Notes under the pieces: model-generated
The model's database searches: none
The model's input: only the letters and a program-made list of their open reading frames with translations
Told to the model about the DNA's origin: nothing
Assembly (NCBI GenBank): GCA_022496805.1
Contig: CM040101.1
Span: 6,450,501 to 6,514,500 of the forward strand
From: Pohlia nutans
Lineage: Eukaryota > Streptophyta > Bryopsida > Bryales > Mniaceae
Reading direction: 5' to 3'
Length of the DNA stretch: 64,000 nt
Shown here: positions 39,764-52,472 of the stretch, piece by piece
Position numbering within the stretch: position 1 is the first letter of the stretch
Layout: every line of letters starts with the position of its first letter
Translations under genes and position numbers: made by a program

Positions 39764-42700
39764 ATCATTCTGTATTTCTTTTTATTATAAGAATCAGAGT
39801 GAGACTAAAACGGCCACTGCTTATTTATTTTCTTTTATCTTTATTTCGTAACGTATTCAAATAATCATGTTATAACCCTAAACCTCTAAATCCGCTTCAA
39901 ATCAAACTTCACTTCGTTAGTTGTTTCCTAATTACTTCTTCATTACCGAGCTCTAAACCAACCCCTAATGACAAGGTCATAGGTCCTTTAATAAAAAATC
40001 ATAGTTTTTTTTCTAGGCTCTCGAGCTCTTCGCTTTAGGTTCACAAGCTAGCATTCCCGGATTTTTAGGTGTATATATTGTATGCGTGTGATCACTAAAA
40101 CGGTTCTCCATGGAATTCATGTTTACTTTGAGTTGTTTACATCAATATAGAAGACTTTTTACTTTTCTTTCCACATTAGAAAAATTATGAGGCCTCCAAA
40201 GGGCCGTAAGAGTAGCCAGCACCTTCATGGCACAGAAATGAATATACAAAAAAAAATCCAGAATATATATATATATATATATATAGATTAAAATTTTATA
40301 ATTATTATTAAATTATTATTTTAAAAAAATATTATTAACATAACATTAAAAACTAATAAATTCAAATTTGATGTGGCCAAATTTTGGCCAAGACATATTT
40401 TATTTTTTTATATTTTTTTTATTTTTTTATTTTTATTTTTTAATAATTTTTCTGCATAACATCTTTGGCCAAATTTGCAGTTCTTTGGAGGCCTAAAAAC
40501 GTTTGTAATGTTTATCCAAATAGACATTGGGGGAGGTTTCCTTTTGGTGTATCTCTATAATCCTCATGATGGTTCCACATAGAATTCATCTTTACTGTTG
40601 GTGTTTACTTTTATCACTACAACTACTACGACCAACTACAACAATGACAATGAGTAGGATTACGACGACTACATATAGTATTACGACAACGAGTAGGACT
40701 CCAACTACAACTATAAATAGAACTACAACTATAATTGAAGCTCCAACTATCACTACAACCTCTGCCTAGATCCCATCCATATGGGGATTTGCCAGTCATA
40801 ATGGGTTGTAGCCAATCTCGATGGACTGTAGCCAATCTTGATGGCATATATCAAGTCTAGATGCACTTTGGATGGGATGTAGCCACTATAGTTGGGATGT
40901 AGTTGATCTTTATGGGTTGTAGCAGTGTCGGGTAGAAAGGGTTTTGCTATGGGAAAACGCAAGGTTTCTAGCTGCAACTAATCTAAGTACAAATTATGGG
41001 GGGATATCATAGTGCAAATTGTTGTTTATGCCTTTAAAATACTAAAAGTTATGTTTTACATTACAAAACAAACAAGCCGCATGGAGGCTTGAACCCTCAA
41101 AACTACTGTCAACACTCAAATGAATGCCACAGGTGCATAACTACTACAAATCAAGCTTGCTATGACTTTTTGAAAAGCCAACACAAAGCTACATAATTTA
41201 TAAAAGTTTCAAAATGAAATAATTTACCAATCAATATATATAGCGTGCTGAAGTTGAGACTTCAAAACTTGTTGGCAACTGTATACCTCCCCACTTCAGA
41301 GCACATATAATACTCATAAAAGCTCCAAATACTTAGCGCCATAGCTTTTTGGAAAGCTAACTTCATTATCCATGTCTCATAAAAAAATTAGCTGAAATCT
41401 CGATATTGTCTGTCTGTCTGGTTTTATAGCTCCTCAAAAATGGAACTCCTAAACGATACGAAATTTCTAACCCCCTCATTTATACACTCATAACTTTTAC
41501 ATACAGACTTGAAAATAAGATTTTAATAGCTTTTTAGAAAGCTATAAACCTGATACAAACACTCACAAAATCTCACAATAAAATAATCTTTGCACAGATT
41601 TTTACAAGCTCTCAAAGGTCAGGCTTTGAATTCCGATGATAATAAACCATCCTTCACTTCACAAGCCATAATTTTCTCATAACAACTCTAAATGAAGAGC
41701 GCCACACACCATTGGAATCACAACAAAAAAAAAAACATTTTTACAAATTTTCATTGAAATCAAAGCTATACACAGTAAGTTGTTCCTTCTCAAACACACA
41801 GCACAAAACTAGAAAACTAAATAATGAAAACAAGAAAGAATGGGGTTCAGGAGAAAAAGGCCCCCCCTTATCATGCCACAAGGGGGGACACGTCAGCCCA
41901 TACAATGCCACATAGGCACCCAAAATCTAATTGGGTGACCCAAATACCCCTCATACCTCTATACATTCACTAATTTTAATGATAAACTCACAAAAACTAA
42001 AAGAAAGGTAAAACAATCTTCACCTTTCTTTTCAACAACTATCAAACCTCAAATTAAACATCAAAACTCATTCTAAGAAGATAAATCTAGGGTTTAACTC
42101 TTGTTAGTCAATAAACAAGGCAATTAAAGTCTTGTAGAGATCATGAATCAATTCACAATCTTTTCCTAATGTTCCCTATTCATTTCTTCTTTAAATGAGA
42201 TATCTTAAAACTCATCAAAATAACAATACTATAAGTTTTTACATTATATATGCATTTGCATTGCGGCAGCGGCAGTATAGATTGGATGTAGCCAGAGGCA
42301 CAACTATGACCATGCCACTACGAGTAGGACTACCACTACAAGTTTTTAGAAATATAATTAAAGTTTTTAGTTTGTTGTCATACGTTAACTTGAGTTCATG
42401 AAATAAACGTTTTCTTTATTTGAATGTTGAGAGCTTTTATATGTAAACATAAATCAATTTTAAACCTCAAACAATCAAGAAAAAAAATAACCTCAAACCT
42501 TACACAATCTATGTCAAATCTTAGACAATTGTATATTAATGCAAACAAACGTCGGTAGACAATGTACAGGGTCTACTAGTGTGACTACCATGAAAGACTC
42601 TTCATTCTATTAAGTAGGTTACTAAGTTAGTTACCAAGTGAGTCACACTCTTCATTCTATTGAGTGTAGGAAACTAGAGTTAGTTTATGCTAAACTTTTA

Positions 42701-43129
42701 TATAAAGATGTACTTTTTTTACCTATAGACATAGCACTAATGTTTTTCATGTTCTACATTTGCAAATGTTGTCACTAAATTGTTTCATTTCTAGTAAAAG
42801 CTTAAAGTCTGAAAGTTACTTCAGACTTACTGAAGTATTGACACAAATTAAATTGAATGAAGAGTGTAGTTGTTAGGTTCTTGATTCTATTTAGTGTTGC
42901 TTTTGAAACAATGTCACTAATTTAAGCCATAGAATTTGGAGGACCATGACTTTTGGAGGAAATGCAATGATTGCTAATTTTCCACAACAATGCATCATCT
43001 CAAATAGTGTAACAATACCTCTTTACTCTAAAGCGCAGTGAATTGAATGAAGAGCATAGTGGTCATTTTTTGACTTAGTAATCAATATTTGTGAATAGAC
43101 TTTAATCTACTTATACATAGGGGAGGGTG
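39764..43129. other. Low-complexity and degenerate repeat region
   Basis: No gene recognised. 40262-40284 is an (AT)n run. 40610-40770 is an ACTACAACTA-rich low-complexity stretch, and 40780-40935 holds GATGGGATGTAGCCAAT-like minisatellite units. The segment 40080-40800 is homologous to 43130-43480, and 42260-42470 to 43485-43680. Around 41850-41900, CCCCCCTTATCATGCCACAA and AAGGGGGG form a small hairpin. Confidence 0.55.
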
Positions 43130-43680
43130 TATGTATGCGTGTGATCGCTTAGATGGTTCCACATGGGATTCATGTTTACTTTTAGTCTTTTTTTTTAATA
43201 AAAAAGACATTTTACTTTTCTATCCATCCATCCAAATAGGCATTGGGGGAGGTGTCCTTTTGGTGTATCTTTGTGATCACCAAGACAGTTGCACCTAGAA
43301 TTCATCTTTAATTTTGGTCTTTATAACTACAACCACAACTACCAATAGGACTACGACACGAGTAAGACTATAATTACGACTACTAGTAGGACTTCAACTA
43401 TGAATACAAGTAGGACTACAACTATGAGTGGAACTAGAACTATGACTACGGCCTCTCGCTAGATCTCATCCATATGGGATGTAGCCAAATTTGGATGGGA
43501 TGTAGCCACAGGCACAATTATGACTATAATTACAAGTAGGATACAAGTACAAGTTCTAAAATTAAAATTAAAGTTTTTACTTTGTAGTCATACGTTAACT
43601 TGAGTTCATGAAATTAATGTTTACTTGTAGAGGACTTTCTTATGTAAACATAAATAAAATTTTAACCTACAATGTATTCT
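43130..43680. repeat. Diverged duplicate of the 40.1-42.4 kb repeat
   Basis: Shares GTGTGATCGCTTAGATGGTT, CATTGGGGGAGGTGTCCTTT and TAGTCATACGTTAACTTGAG with 40080-40600 and 42290-42420 in direct orientation. The actac-rich core is shorter here. Confidence 0.65.
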
Positions 43681-44671
43681 ATATAAAATATGAAACAATA
43701 CAATTTCAATGCAAACGTTCTAAATTGTTGATTCTTGAAGAGACGGACGTTGTTGTGCATTCCACGGCATTGGCATCATCCTTTGTTGTAGTGTTAGAGC
43801 AGATGGCTATAAAAGGAAAGGATGGAAAACATGTGCACTAGGAATACCAACAACGCGAGGTATATCTGGACTAATAAGAATTGTCTCATCATCTTCAGCC
43901 TAATTTCTCCATACAAATTCCGTGTTGCGCAATCCCTCCTCACGATCCATAACGTTGTAGCTCAGAAATAGAATCAATGCACCCAATTTTTGTTATAGTA
44001 GATTTGCAATTGTGTAGAGAAATGAATTGTGAAAGTCATTAGAGGATATTTGGACTCTCAAGAGGGCCCCCAAAGTTTGACACAAATTGGAATTAATTGG
44101 AATAGGCTCACTTAGGGGCGGTACCTAGATAGAAGTCCCCATCTTGTATGAAGTACCCTCCCTTGCTTGTACTCCTTTTGAAGTTTTATAATCCTTTGTG
44201 TCAAAGGTCACTATACTAGTGGGAGGAGCCCGACGTCATCCCTAAGAGTGAGAAACAATTAAATATTTTGAAGCACGCTGCAGGATATGCCGATTTAAAT
44301 TACAAGAGTAATTGCATGCAGGGATTACTGAGTAACATTTAAATTACAAGAGACCAGTTTCTCAGTAAGTTACTCAGTAATTGCTAAGTAACTTACTCAG
44401 TAATTCGATTAAGTTTAACTTACTGAGAATGTTACTCAGTAATTCGATTAACTTAAATTAATGTTACGCTGCAAGATATGCCTCTTGTAATTTAAATGTG
44501 GCCTCTTGTAAGTTAAGCAACAATGCTGGCAAGTTAAGGAGAACTTGGAATTAAACTTTGTGCATTTGTACAGTAATCACTTGGGTTTCCTGGCTCTTAA
44601 ATTTGATGTTGCGTGTGAACGTTTCTTGCATTTGCCTGTTTCTTGTGCATGCTTGGGAATTGTTTGTGTAG
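43681..44671. other. Unassigned spacer with short repeats
   Basis: No gene recognised. 44310-44470 has repeated TTACTCAGTAA words, direct and inverted, that could fold back. The segment 44031-44070 (CATTAGAGGATATTTGGACT) recurs inverted at 45522-45560. AACAATGCTGGCAAGTTAAG near 44519 recurs at 45241 (AACAATGCTAGCAAGTTAAG). Confidence 0.5.
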
Positions 44672-44674
44672 ATA

Positions 44675-44842
44675 CACTACAAGGAGAAGGCGTTGCTTTT
44701 CACTCCTTCTGTGAGTCAAACGGCGCCACTGCGCACACCAATTCTTTGGTTGGACTTGGTCAAGTAGGACAAATGTGTAACAATGAAAAGCAACAATGAA
44801 CAGGATCATCCAGAGTGAGAAACGATGCCTCTGCTTGTAGTG
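44675..44842. mobile_element. CACTA-type MITE, 168 bp
   Basis: The left end is CACTACAAGGAGAAGGCG. The right end, reverse-complemented, is CACTACAAGCAGAGGCATCG. ATA flanks both sides (44672-44674 and 44843-44845). The length, ends and 3-bp duplication fit a CACTA-derived MITE. Confidence 0.85.
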
Positions 44843-45119
44843 ATAACTGGCATATGGTATGATGTATAGACTCCCTGTAAGTATTCCAGCATAAAATTTA
44901 ACAACAAAATGTAAAATGTGTTCCATCATGTTATATGTATTGAATTATCAGGAGTGCGAATTCCACTGTTAATTCTGGCAACACAATGGATGAAAATATC
45001 TTTTGTATGGAGCCGGTGTAGTCACGAAAATAAATCTCCTGTAATTATTTTGAATTGTATATTGAGCAAGCAACACAACAAGAGTCCTCTACACATTCGA
45101 AAAGTGAACAAAGAATTAA

Positions 45120-45230
45120 CCTCTAAAGACCAAGGATTCATGAATTTAATCGACAAATTGTCGATCATATTGTGAAGAATATAATTCAAGTGGTACAAAA
45201 ATTCCATATCACTGGAATTAGAGAAGAAAA
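45120..45230 (+). mobile_element. TTAA MITE family P2, copy b (truncated)
   Basis: TTAA at 45116-45119 is followed by CCTCTAAAGACCAAGGATTC. The next 100 bp align with 5132-5240, including GATCATATTGTGAAGAATAT. The right terminus is missing. Confidence 0.65.
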
Positions 45231-46231
45231 GAAAGACAACAACAATGCTAGCAAGTTAAGGAGAACCTGGAATTGTATATTATTAACCGTCCTCCACCTC
45301 GAGTGCAAGAGCTAGCCCCATTACATCACATTCTCCAATAAACAAATATTAACTTGTACCATTCTCTTCTCAGGCGACATGAGTGCCTTCTAACCCGGCC
45401 AATCACAATCCTCTTCCCCATCATCACATTTTCCAGAATGTAGCCTATTACTCTTGGTACTATATTTTGGAAGTACAAATATTAATGCAAAAGAGGCCCT
45501 CCAACCCCCTCCTTTGGAGGCCCTCTTGAGAGTCCAAATATCCTCTAATGTTGGGTTACCACCGCACCCTAGGTTTAAAAAAGAATACCCTCGCAATGAA
45601 TTGTGAAAGCTTGCCACTATACACCAAAATTTGTTTTCTGGTGCAGGGGCATTAATTAATTAATGTTGGCCTGGGGCAATGTGACATGGAGGGTAAAATT
45701 GAATTTCCACGTCAGAATTTGATAGGTCCACATCCATATAATCCAATCACAAGATGTCGGCTAACTGGGCACTCGGTTACACTAATCTGTCACTGTAGAA
45801 ACTATTGAGATGGCAATCTCGCATGGCAAAATCTAATTTGCTGGAAAAGTATGTCTCTCACGTATGTTGTCATTTTCTCCACCGAGGTCTATCAGATGTG
45901 CACCGGATTGTTGATTTTGAGCCTTTCCGATCATAGGAATTTGTAAATAAATTGCACGCGATGTGTTTGTGATAACAACGATGACAAAGTTTTGAACTTT
46001 TGGAAAGAGAGACGAGGGTTTTGTTGGAGGGAGAAATTTGGAGGACGATGGAGGGTGATGGAGGGTTTGGTGAATGTGAGCGACAATATAAGAATTAGGT
46101 TTAGCAAGATAGGAGTTCAGTTTGTGGGAGCTTCTCGCTCCTATCGGACGACGCATTTCATTGGGGATCTTAGAACTTGCTATTGTGTGAATTCACTTAT
46201 ATATGTGTGAATTCACATATGTGAAATCTTA
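45231..46231. other. Unassigned spacer
   Basis: No gene recognised. Overlapping open frames at 45833-46156 (-) and 45992-46210 (+) lack domains. 45490-45560 has a GAGGCCCTCCAA/TTGGAGGCCCTC foldback. Confidence 0.4.
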
Positions 46232-46842
46232 GGATGAAAGCATGGTATTTTGTACCAAAAAGTTGCGCCGCTATGCTGAAATCCGATTTTTTTGCCAAAG
46301 GCTATAAAATTATACCAAATTATCTTTTATTTTGGTTTTTTTTTCATGGAGCCCTTTATTGATGTTCTATATACTTAAATCCAAAGTTTCAAAAGAATAT
46401 CTTCAAAAAAGTTTACTAAAAGTAGTGTTTGAAAAAAATGTCTAAATCTAGTTTCAAACGCAAATTTGATGACGTTAAGTATTTTCAATTTGATTTTTTT
46501 TTAAATATTCTTGAAGTTCATGATGATGTTGAGGGCTCCATATAAAAGAAAATAAATAATAAAATAATTTAATGCACTTTTAGCCTATTTCTTGCAAACT
46601 TTCTTGATTGTCACCAAATTCTTTTTCAATTTGTGCTACTTTTTCAAATTGTATAGACATATATAAATTCATTTGAAGATAATTTTTTCCAAAAAATTGT
46701 TTGACTTTGTAAAAAAATACATATACTAATTTCTTGAAAAAAAAAGAATTCAAAAATTTCAAATTTAATATGCATTTTTGAACCCTGCATTGTTGGATCT
46801 TCATAGTGTAATTTAGTGGTCCACTTTACCTTGCTTTCATCC
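46232..46842 (-). mobile_element. Element E1, copy 2 (inverted)
   Basis: Runs GGATGAAAGCATGGTATTTT to the inverse of GGATGAAAGCAAGGTAAAG. It is 611 bp and aligns along its whole length with the reverse complement of 38129-38742 with very few differences. Flanks (CTTA and TTTG) do not match as a target duplication. Confidence 0.85.
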
Positions 46843-46907
46843 TTTGAAATTTGAGAGCCAATCGTGTTGTTTTCTTTTTTCTCTGAAGAGATGATGTTGG
46901 TGATGTA

Positions 46908-47512
46908 CAGTGGGGTACAAGATGGTTACGAATTCTGGATCCAGTTGAGATTTGTGGGAACTTTGGAAGGCCCCATGTATGCTCAAAAATGAACGGAATT
47001 TCAAATTGTAAATTGCATTGGAATCACACTAAAGTATCTTTATCATCATTACATGTACACATATGTAATTGAAAATCATACAAATTTTTTGATGTTTTCT
47101 ATATGCTATCTACCATTTAGTGCTGCCACCATTTGTAAAAATTACAACTTGTATTTAATGGTACATATTAGAAATGAACCTTCACAATTGCTTTAGAGAT
47201 ACTTGATCCCACACCGCTTGAACTACTTGTATGATTTCTTACTTATTCTGTACTTAAATGCAAAAAATCTTTGACTATCTTTCAAAGGTTCACTATGAAA
47301 TGATAGTGTATAAAAGAAATCTAAATTGTTGTATGATTTTAAATTATTCTTTTTTCACTTATTATGAAGTTGAAGCACGCTTCATTGCAATTCCAATGCA
47401 ATTTGTGGTTTCAAAATCGGTTCATTTGTGAGCATGCTAGAGCTTCCTAAAAATTGTTGAACTTTCTAGTGAAAAGTGATTGAAAAATTTGTATTCATCT
47501 TGTACCCCACTG
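46908..47512. mobile_element. Tc1/mariner-like MITE, 605 bp
   Basis: Inverted repeats CAGTGGGGTACAAGATG are exact on both ends and flanked by TA (46906-46907 and 47513-47514). TA duplication plus CAGTG termini is characteristic of the Tc1/mariner superfamily. The interior is non-coding. Confidence 0.85.
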
Positions 47513-47514
47513 TA

Positions 47515-48887
47515 CTCTTCCAGGGATGCTCCTTGTCCTTGTACGTTCCTACTCTCTGTTTACAATCCTTGCCTCTGCTGCCTCAAAACCCTAGAACTCT
47601 AGTTCGATAACAATTCTATTTTGCTCACAATGCTCTCTTAGAGCACAAACCCCAAGTGAGATGGCCGAATTGTTATGGAAGAGTTTTCAACGATTTTTTT
47701 TGCACTTCTGTGCATTTAGAGAGACGAAATGTGTGAACAGATGCAAACAAATGGATCATTCAATTACTGAAAGAAATGCTTGATGATTGTGGAGACATGA
47801 TCTACAATGCACACTTGTTGGAATTCTTCAATCAAACTTGCAAGCTTCTGATTCTGTGTTTGATGGAAGCACACTGGCTTTGAGGAGGCGCCCTTGGGAT
47901 TGCAAGACAATTTTTTTATCACACGTACCCCTTCTAGAGTGGGACATGTGGACTCAATTAATTGATTCAACCATGAGATTGATTAATTAATTGTAAAACT
48001 CACTCCAGGACACATACGCCATAACCATTATAATCTAGGAATTACACTGCACAAAAAGCACCTCTTTATACACGTCCCAGCGTCCCGAATTATTTGGCAC
48101 AGCTAACACCAGAATAGAGTATCAGATTAAAATTGAATTTGACAGCCAGGTGTCGAAATTTAATTTTCCACGTCATCCGAAATCAATCACAATATAACAC
48201 GTGGAGCTTTTCCACAAAACTGAAGTCGAAACTACCCATGACCTAGGGTAGTCAATATAACGAAGTGGACTGCCCCAGTTCTAAAACCAATACACTAACT
48301 GCATGTCAAGAAGGGGTAACAAATCAATAAATAAATAAAAATTCAATTCACAATAAGGTTTATTAAAAGAGAGTCGGAATCCGTTGGCCTCATGGCAAAT
48401 TTAACAAAGAGACAGGCCCCCCAAAATGTGCCAACTTCCCTCCAAGAGTGTCTGTCCATCATGTACAACAGTGCTATTCAACCAACCCATTCCTGTGATG
48501 TGGCTAGAAATCGGGTAACAACAGCCACTGATCCGTCCCTTTTTCCCTTGATATCGCAGAGGCATGGTAAAAAGCGGATGAAGGACCCAGAAACAAAACT
48601 CATAAGTGCTTGCGGATATGCCCTTGAGATGATTCAGACAAAAGCCCTTCCTTATGGACACACAATCCACTCTCACTTGAAGAATCTAACTAACGTCCCC
48701 TTTCCAGGTTCCTAATGCTACATGCGTTGTTGTTGTTGTTCAAGTTGTCGTTGTTTCAATCAAAAGCTCAACCATCTAAGACCCCTCAGGCAGCAGTTGC
48801 ATTCTCCTGGACACAGCAACAGAAATACCTCTATACAGCAAACTAGTCTTCAAATCGTTGGCTGATCTCCTCATTCAATCTCATCAT
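47515..48887. other. Downstream flank of the Tudor/AT-hook gene
   Basis: No gene recognised. The part next to 48888 would contain the 3' UTR of the - strand gene. A 107-codon + frame at 48392-48715 has no known domain and probably overlaps that UTR. Repeats of TTAATTGATT lie near 47955-47990. Confidence 0.45.
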
Positions 48888-51800
48888 TTACCTTTTGGCT
48901 TTGGCAGGGCGTCCACGCTTCCTTGGCTGAGATCCATCTCTGCAATTCCCACATGGCTAGATAGATTATGTACATAGAGCTGGCATATAGTAGAACCAGT
49001 TCTTTTTTCATTCTTCAGAGAGTGCTAAACTAGCGACACAAAATAATACGGTAGAACCACATATTTCTACATTCATCCACATTTTAGATAGACAATACTT
49101 TTCATCTACATTTTGATGTTATTTTCATCCAAATCTGGCGATTTCATCTGATCTTTTGTGAAAAAATTGAAGATATTTTGGGATCTAATATTGAGTTTTC
49201 GGTCGTTTTGTAGCCAGATCATTTTTTACCGGTGCAATCTGGCACTAAAAAAACCCCCCCAAAAAAGGGCTGATTAGAACTATCGGATTGGAGTAACTAC
49301 AAATCAGAAGAATATTATCGTTTTCAAACCAAACTGCCCATTCAAAAATGAAAGACCACCAGACAGACCATGAAGCAGAAGAGTACCTGGCAGGACTTTG
49401 TGCCTTCGCAGCATCTTTCTTTGGTGTGCTAACTTTTTGCTTCTTCGTTGGTGACTCTTCACCAGATTTGGCTGGATCGGCAGACTTAGATCGGCCCCTC
49501 GTCTTAGGAGTGGTCTCGCCTTCAACCAGCGTTGCTCTCACCTCCTTCAACGTGAGATCTTCTTTGTCCCCATCACTGTAAAGAACCTGAACTCCATACC
49601 CCACAAGCTTAATGTGTATGTGTGAACATAATTACTTGATCGAGACTTAATCACTTACTTTGATGAGAAGGAAATAGCTCTTAGAAAAATACGTTTGAAG
49701 GCTAAATTGGTTGAAGAGTCACCATTCAAACGTTTGAAGGCTAAATTGGTTGAAGAATCACCATCCAATGAAGGAAATAGTTCTTAGGAAAAAAACGTTT
49801 GAAGGCTAAATTGGTTAAAGAGTCACCATCCAATGAAGAGGTGGGAGGAAGTGTTGAAGAGCAATATAAAGAGCTAGTGGAAGGAGGGAAGAACTCTAGA
49901 ATAGATAAAGATAGGACTTAGAAATACAAAATGTAACACTTATGACAATTAATAAAATAAGTAAGATTTAATGTACTTTTGGTAGTTGAGTAAGTCTTGT
50001 TACAACTCACTCGCCATTACAAACTTCAGACATCAGACTTTATACAAACTTCAGACCATGAAGAAAAGTTACTAAAATTAGAGGGAAAGGAAAATGTACC
50101 TTGTAGTATGCATTTTTGGGATCATAGCCAATCACTTCGCCATCATACAACTTGCCACTAAACTCCTTCTTTGTTTTGGATCCAATGAGTTGGACGCCTT
50201 CCTTTTGGAAAAGAGGTCCGCCAACAGCAGGGGATGCTGCGGCCTTGCCACGTGGCGACCGCCCAGTTCTGGACTCACCGTGATCTTGGGCTGACGCGGC
50301 TTTACGTGTGGATGGTTTGCTTTCGGATGAGCTGTCACCGCTGGCCTTGGGCTTGGCTGCAGAACCGTCTTTCCGGGGTCTTCCCCTCCCCCTCTTCTCT
50401 CCTGAGGCTGGAGTCTTCTCGTCCCCTTTCCCTTCTTCAGACTTCTTGGGTGACGGCTTCTTCGGCGTCGCCGCCTTTGGGGTCTTGGGAGACTTGGGCG
50501 CCTTTGGTGTCTTCTCTGCTTTGGGTTTGGCAGGTGTCTTCACACCCGCAGGCCTTCCTCTCCCTCTCTTCGCAGGGCTGAAAAAAATAAAAAGATATGA
50601 CTTCAACAAAAATATCATCATGGACATTGTATGTATTGAGAAAAAAATGGCAATTAAGCTGGATGGAAAAGAGAAGATGGCTAAACCACCATGTAGGCCT
50701 ATTGCAAAGTCTAAGCATGCACTGGTGGATACCAATATTAAAGAAGATGCACCAAAGTTGTGAACATAGAATAAAATGACACAAGAAAAAAATGCAACTG
50801 ACAATTGAGGACTAATAATGTTGACTTTACGGGTTTCTAAAACTTGGAACAGACATAGACAATGTTAACTTACCTCTTAGAATCACTGTCGGTTTCGGGG
50901 AGTGATTTCTTCTTAGCATTTGCAGCTCTCACTGCCTCTGCTTCACCGGCTTCTACTAGGAGCCCTTCAAGCTCTTTGTACTCGAGCTCTTCTTCATCAC
51001 CGTCTTCGTACTCCACCTTCGTGAATACCCAAGAATCAGTATGTTCCAACACAAACAAATAGGCCTAAAAACCATGTTGGGTGACTGGACTGAAGATGCA
51101 CAATGCTGGGTGTCCAATAAAAACTCCAGTGTAGTAGTTGAAATATGTACCTTGTACCACTTGCACTCAGCATCAAAGGCTATAACCTTCCCAGCATACT
51201 TTGTCCTCTTAAACTTCTTCACAATTGAACGCCCAACTAATGCTTCCCCTTCCCCGTGATACACTGCTGCTACGGGTGCTGGCTTGTCGTTCTGTCCAAA
51301 GAAACACAATAGTGAGACATGCAGAAAAAAAACCGTGATTACTACATAATAAAAACTCCTTACAAATGATTATAAACACCAATAAATAAGGACTCACAAA
51401 CCAAAACCAAAAAGTGCTCACAAACCAAAACAAACCTCGGTAGCTTCAGGTGCAGTATTCCCATTTCCATACTTCCCTGTAAAATCAATAACTGCAAAAG
51501 GTTACTTCCACAGAAGTGATTAGAATGTTATTTACACAATCCTGATACCAATAGATAGGTCACAAATTATCACAACAACCACGCACTACATGAAGATAGA
51601 GCTCGTAGAACAGAGAACAAAAATATCCACTCCTAGCTATTGCTTCGTGATAAAGGTGACGGTTTTCCCTAGTAAAAAGAAAAAAGCACAATGCTAGTGC
51701 AAACAAATAGTACAAAATACATACCATCATGCACCATATCTACGTTGGCGGTTGTAGTCTCAGTGATGATGACAGCCGGCTCTCCTCCTCCCGCCGAAAC

Positions 51801-52472
51801 AACTTCCGTGGCAGTAGAGAACAACTGCTGGTGTAGATAAGCAAGATCCTCCTGCTGTAAAACGAACTAGAAGCTCTGAGAAATGCATGCTTTTCTAGTT
51901 TCACAACAAGAACAACACTAAAAACAGAAAAAAACGAAAAGCAGAAGGATAAAAACAAAAACAAAAAAAAGAACCTCCAAAACTACCGAATAGTCAGACA
52001 TCCAACTACCTATTTAAAAACACCGCTACAACATAGAATGTTCTTACGACCCCTTTGACATTAACGATATTCAAACCTCATGCAGAAACTCCACAACTAC
52101 TAAACACAGACATGAACAACCAGTATTTCAGCTCAAGCTCCCAACAAGCAAATATCTTCCAGTAAATGGCTCAGTCCATAATAATCACCACAACTAAGCA
52201 CAATGCCACTCTCACGGAAAAAGAAAAAAAAAAAACCATGACACAAACTAGGCCCAAAAAACGGTCGAACTTACAGCAACAACACGGGAAAAAAAAAGCA
52301 CCTAACCTAACTCTCTCACAAACACACCTAGACTTAAAAAAAAACAAGGAAAAAAACACATTAGCAGCACAAATAAACACACGGAAAATAACTAAACAAA
52401 AGGCAAGTAAAAGCACAAAGGCGCGTCTACCTGCTCTGGAGCAAGCTCCATGAGATCAAAGTCCGCCATCAT
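48888..52472 (-). CDS. Two-Tudor, AT-hook chromatin-associated protein
   Basis: Eight exons join in frame on the - strand: 52472-52431, 51854-51725, 51476-51436, 51291-51151, 51016-50874, 50577-50100, 49586-49387, 48939-48888; about 408 aa, starting MMADFDLMELAPEQ. A first Tudor-like domain (about residues 87-140: VGRSIVKKF, YAGKVIAFD, WYKVEYEDGDEEEL) and a second (about 296-345: LIGSKTKKEF, GEVIGYD, YYKVLYSDGDKEDL) resemble the plant PTM/DIR17/PDS5-type Tudor fold. Between them is a Lys/Pro/Ser-rich linker with AT-hooks at 169-175 (KRGRGRP) and 227-235 (KRGRGRPRK); a third (RKRGRPAK) is at the C-terminus. Such proteins bind chromatin; partners cannot be told. Each Tudor domain is split by an intron at the same place, after the YK of WYK/YYK, suggesting internal duplication. 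Exon 2 has a CAGCAG double acceptor. Confidence 0.9.
49690..49918 (+). repeat. Triplicated coding-like fragment in an intron
   Basis: Three imperfect copies of a unit around CGTTTGAAGGCTAAATTGGT (starts near 49690, 49728 and 49794) lie in the 49587-50099 intron, opposite to the gene. The + strand reads RLKAKLVEESP repeatedly, then EEVGGSVEEQYKELVEGGKN before a stop. This looks like a captured piece of another gene or retroelement. Confidence 0.55.

Noticed and set aside
48392..48715. 107-codon + strand frame as a gene
   Set aside because: It is antisense to the likely 3' UTR of the Tudor gene and has no recognisable domain.
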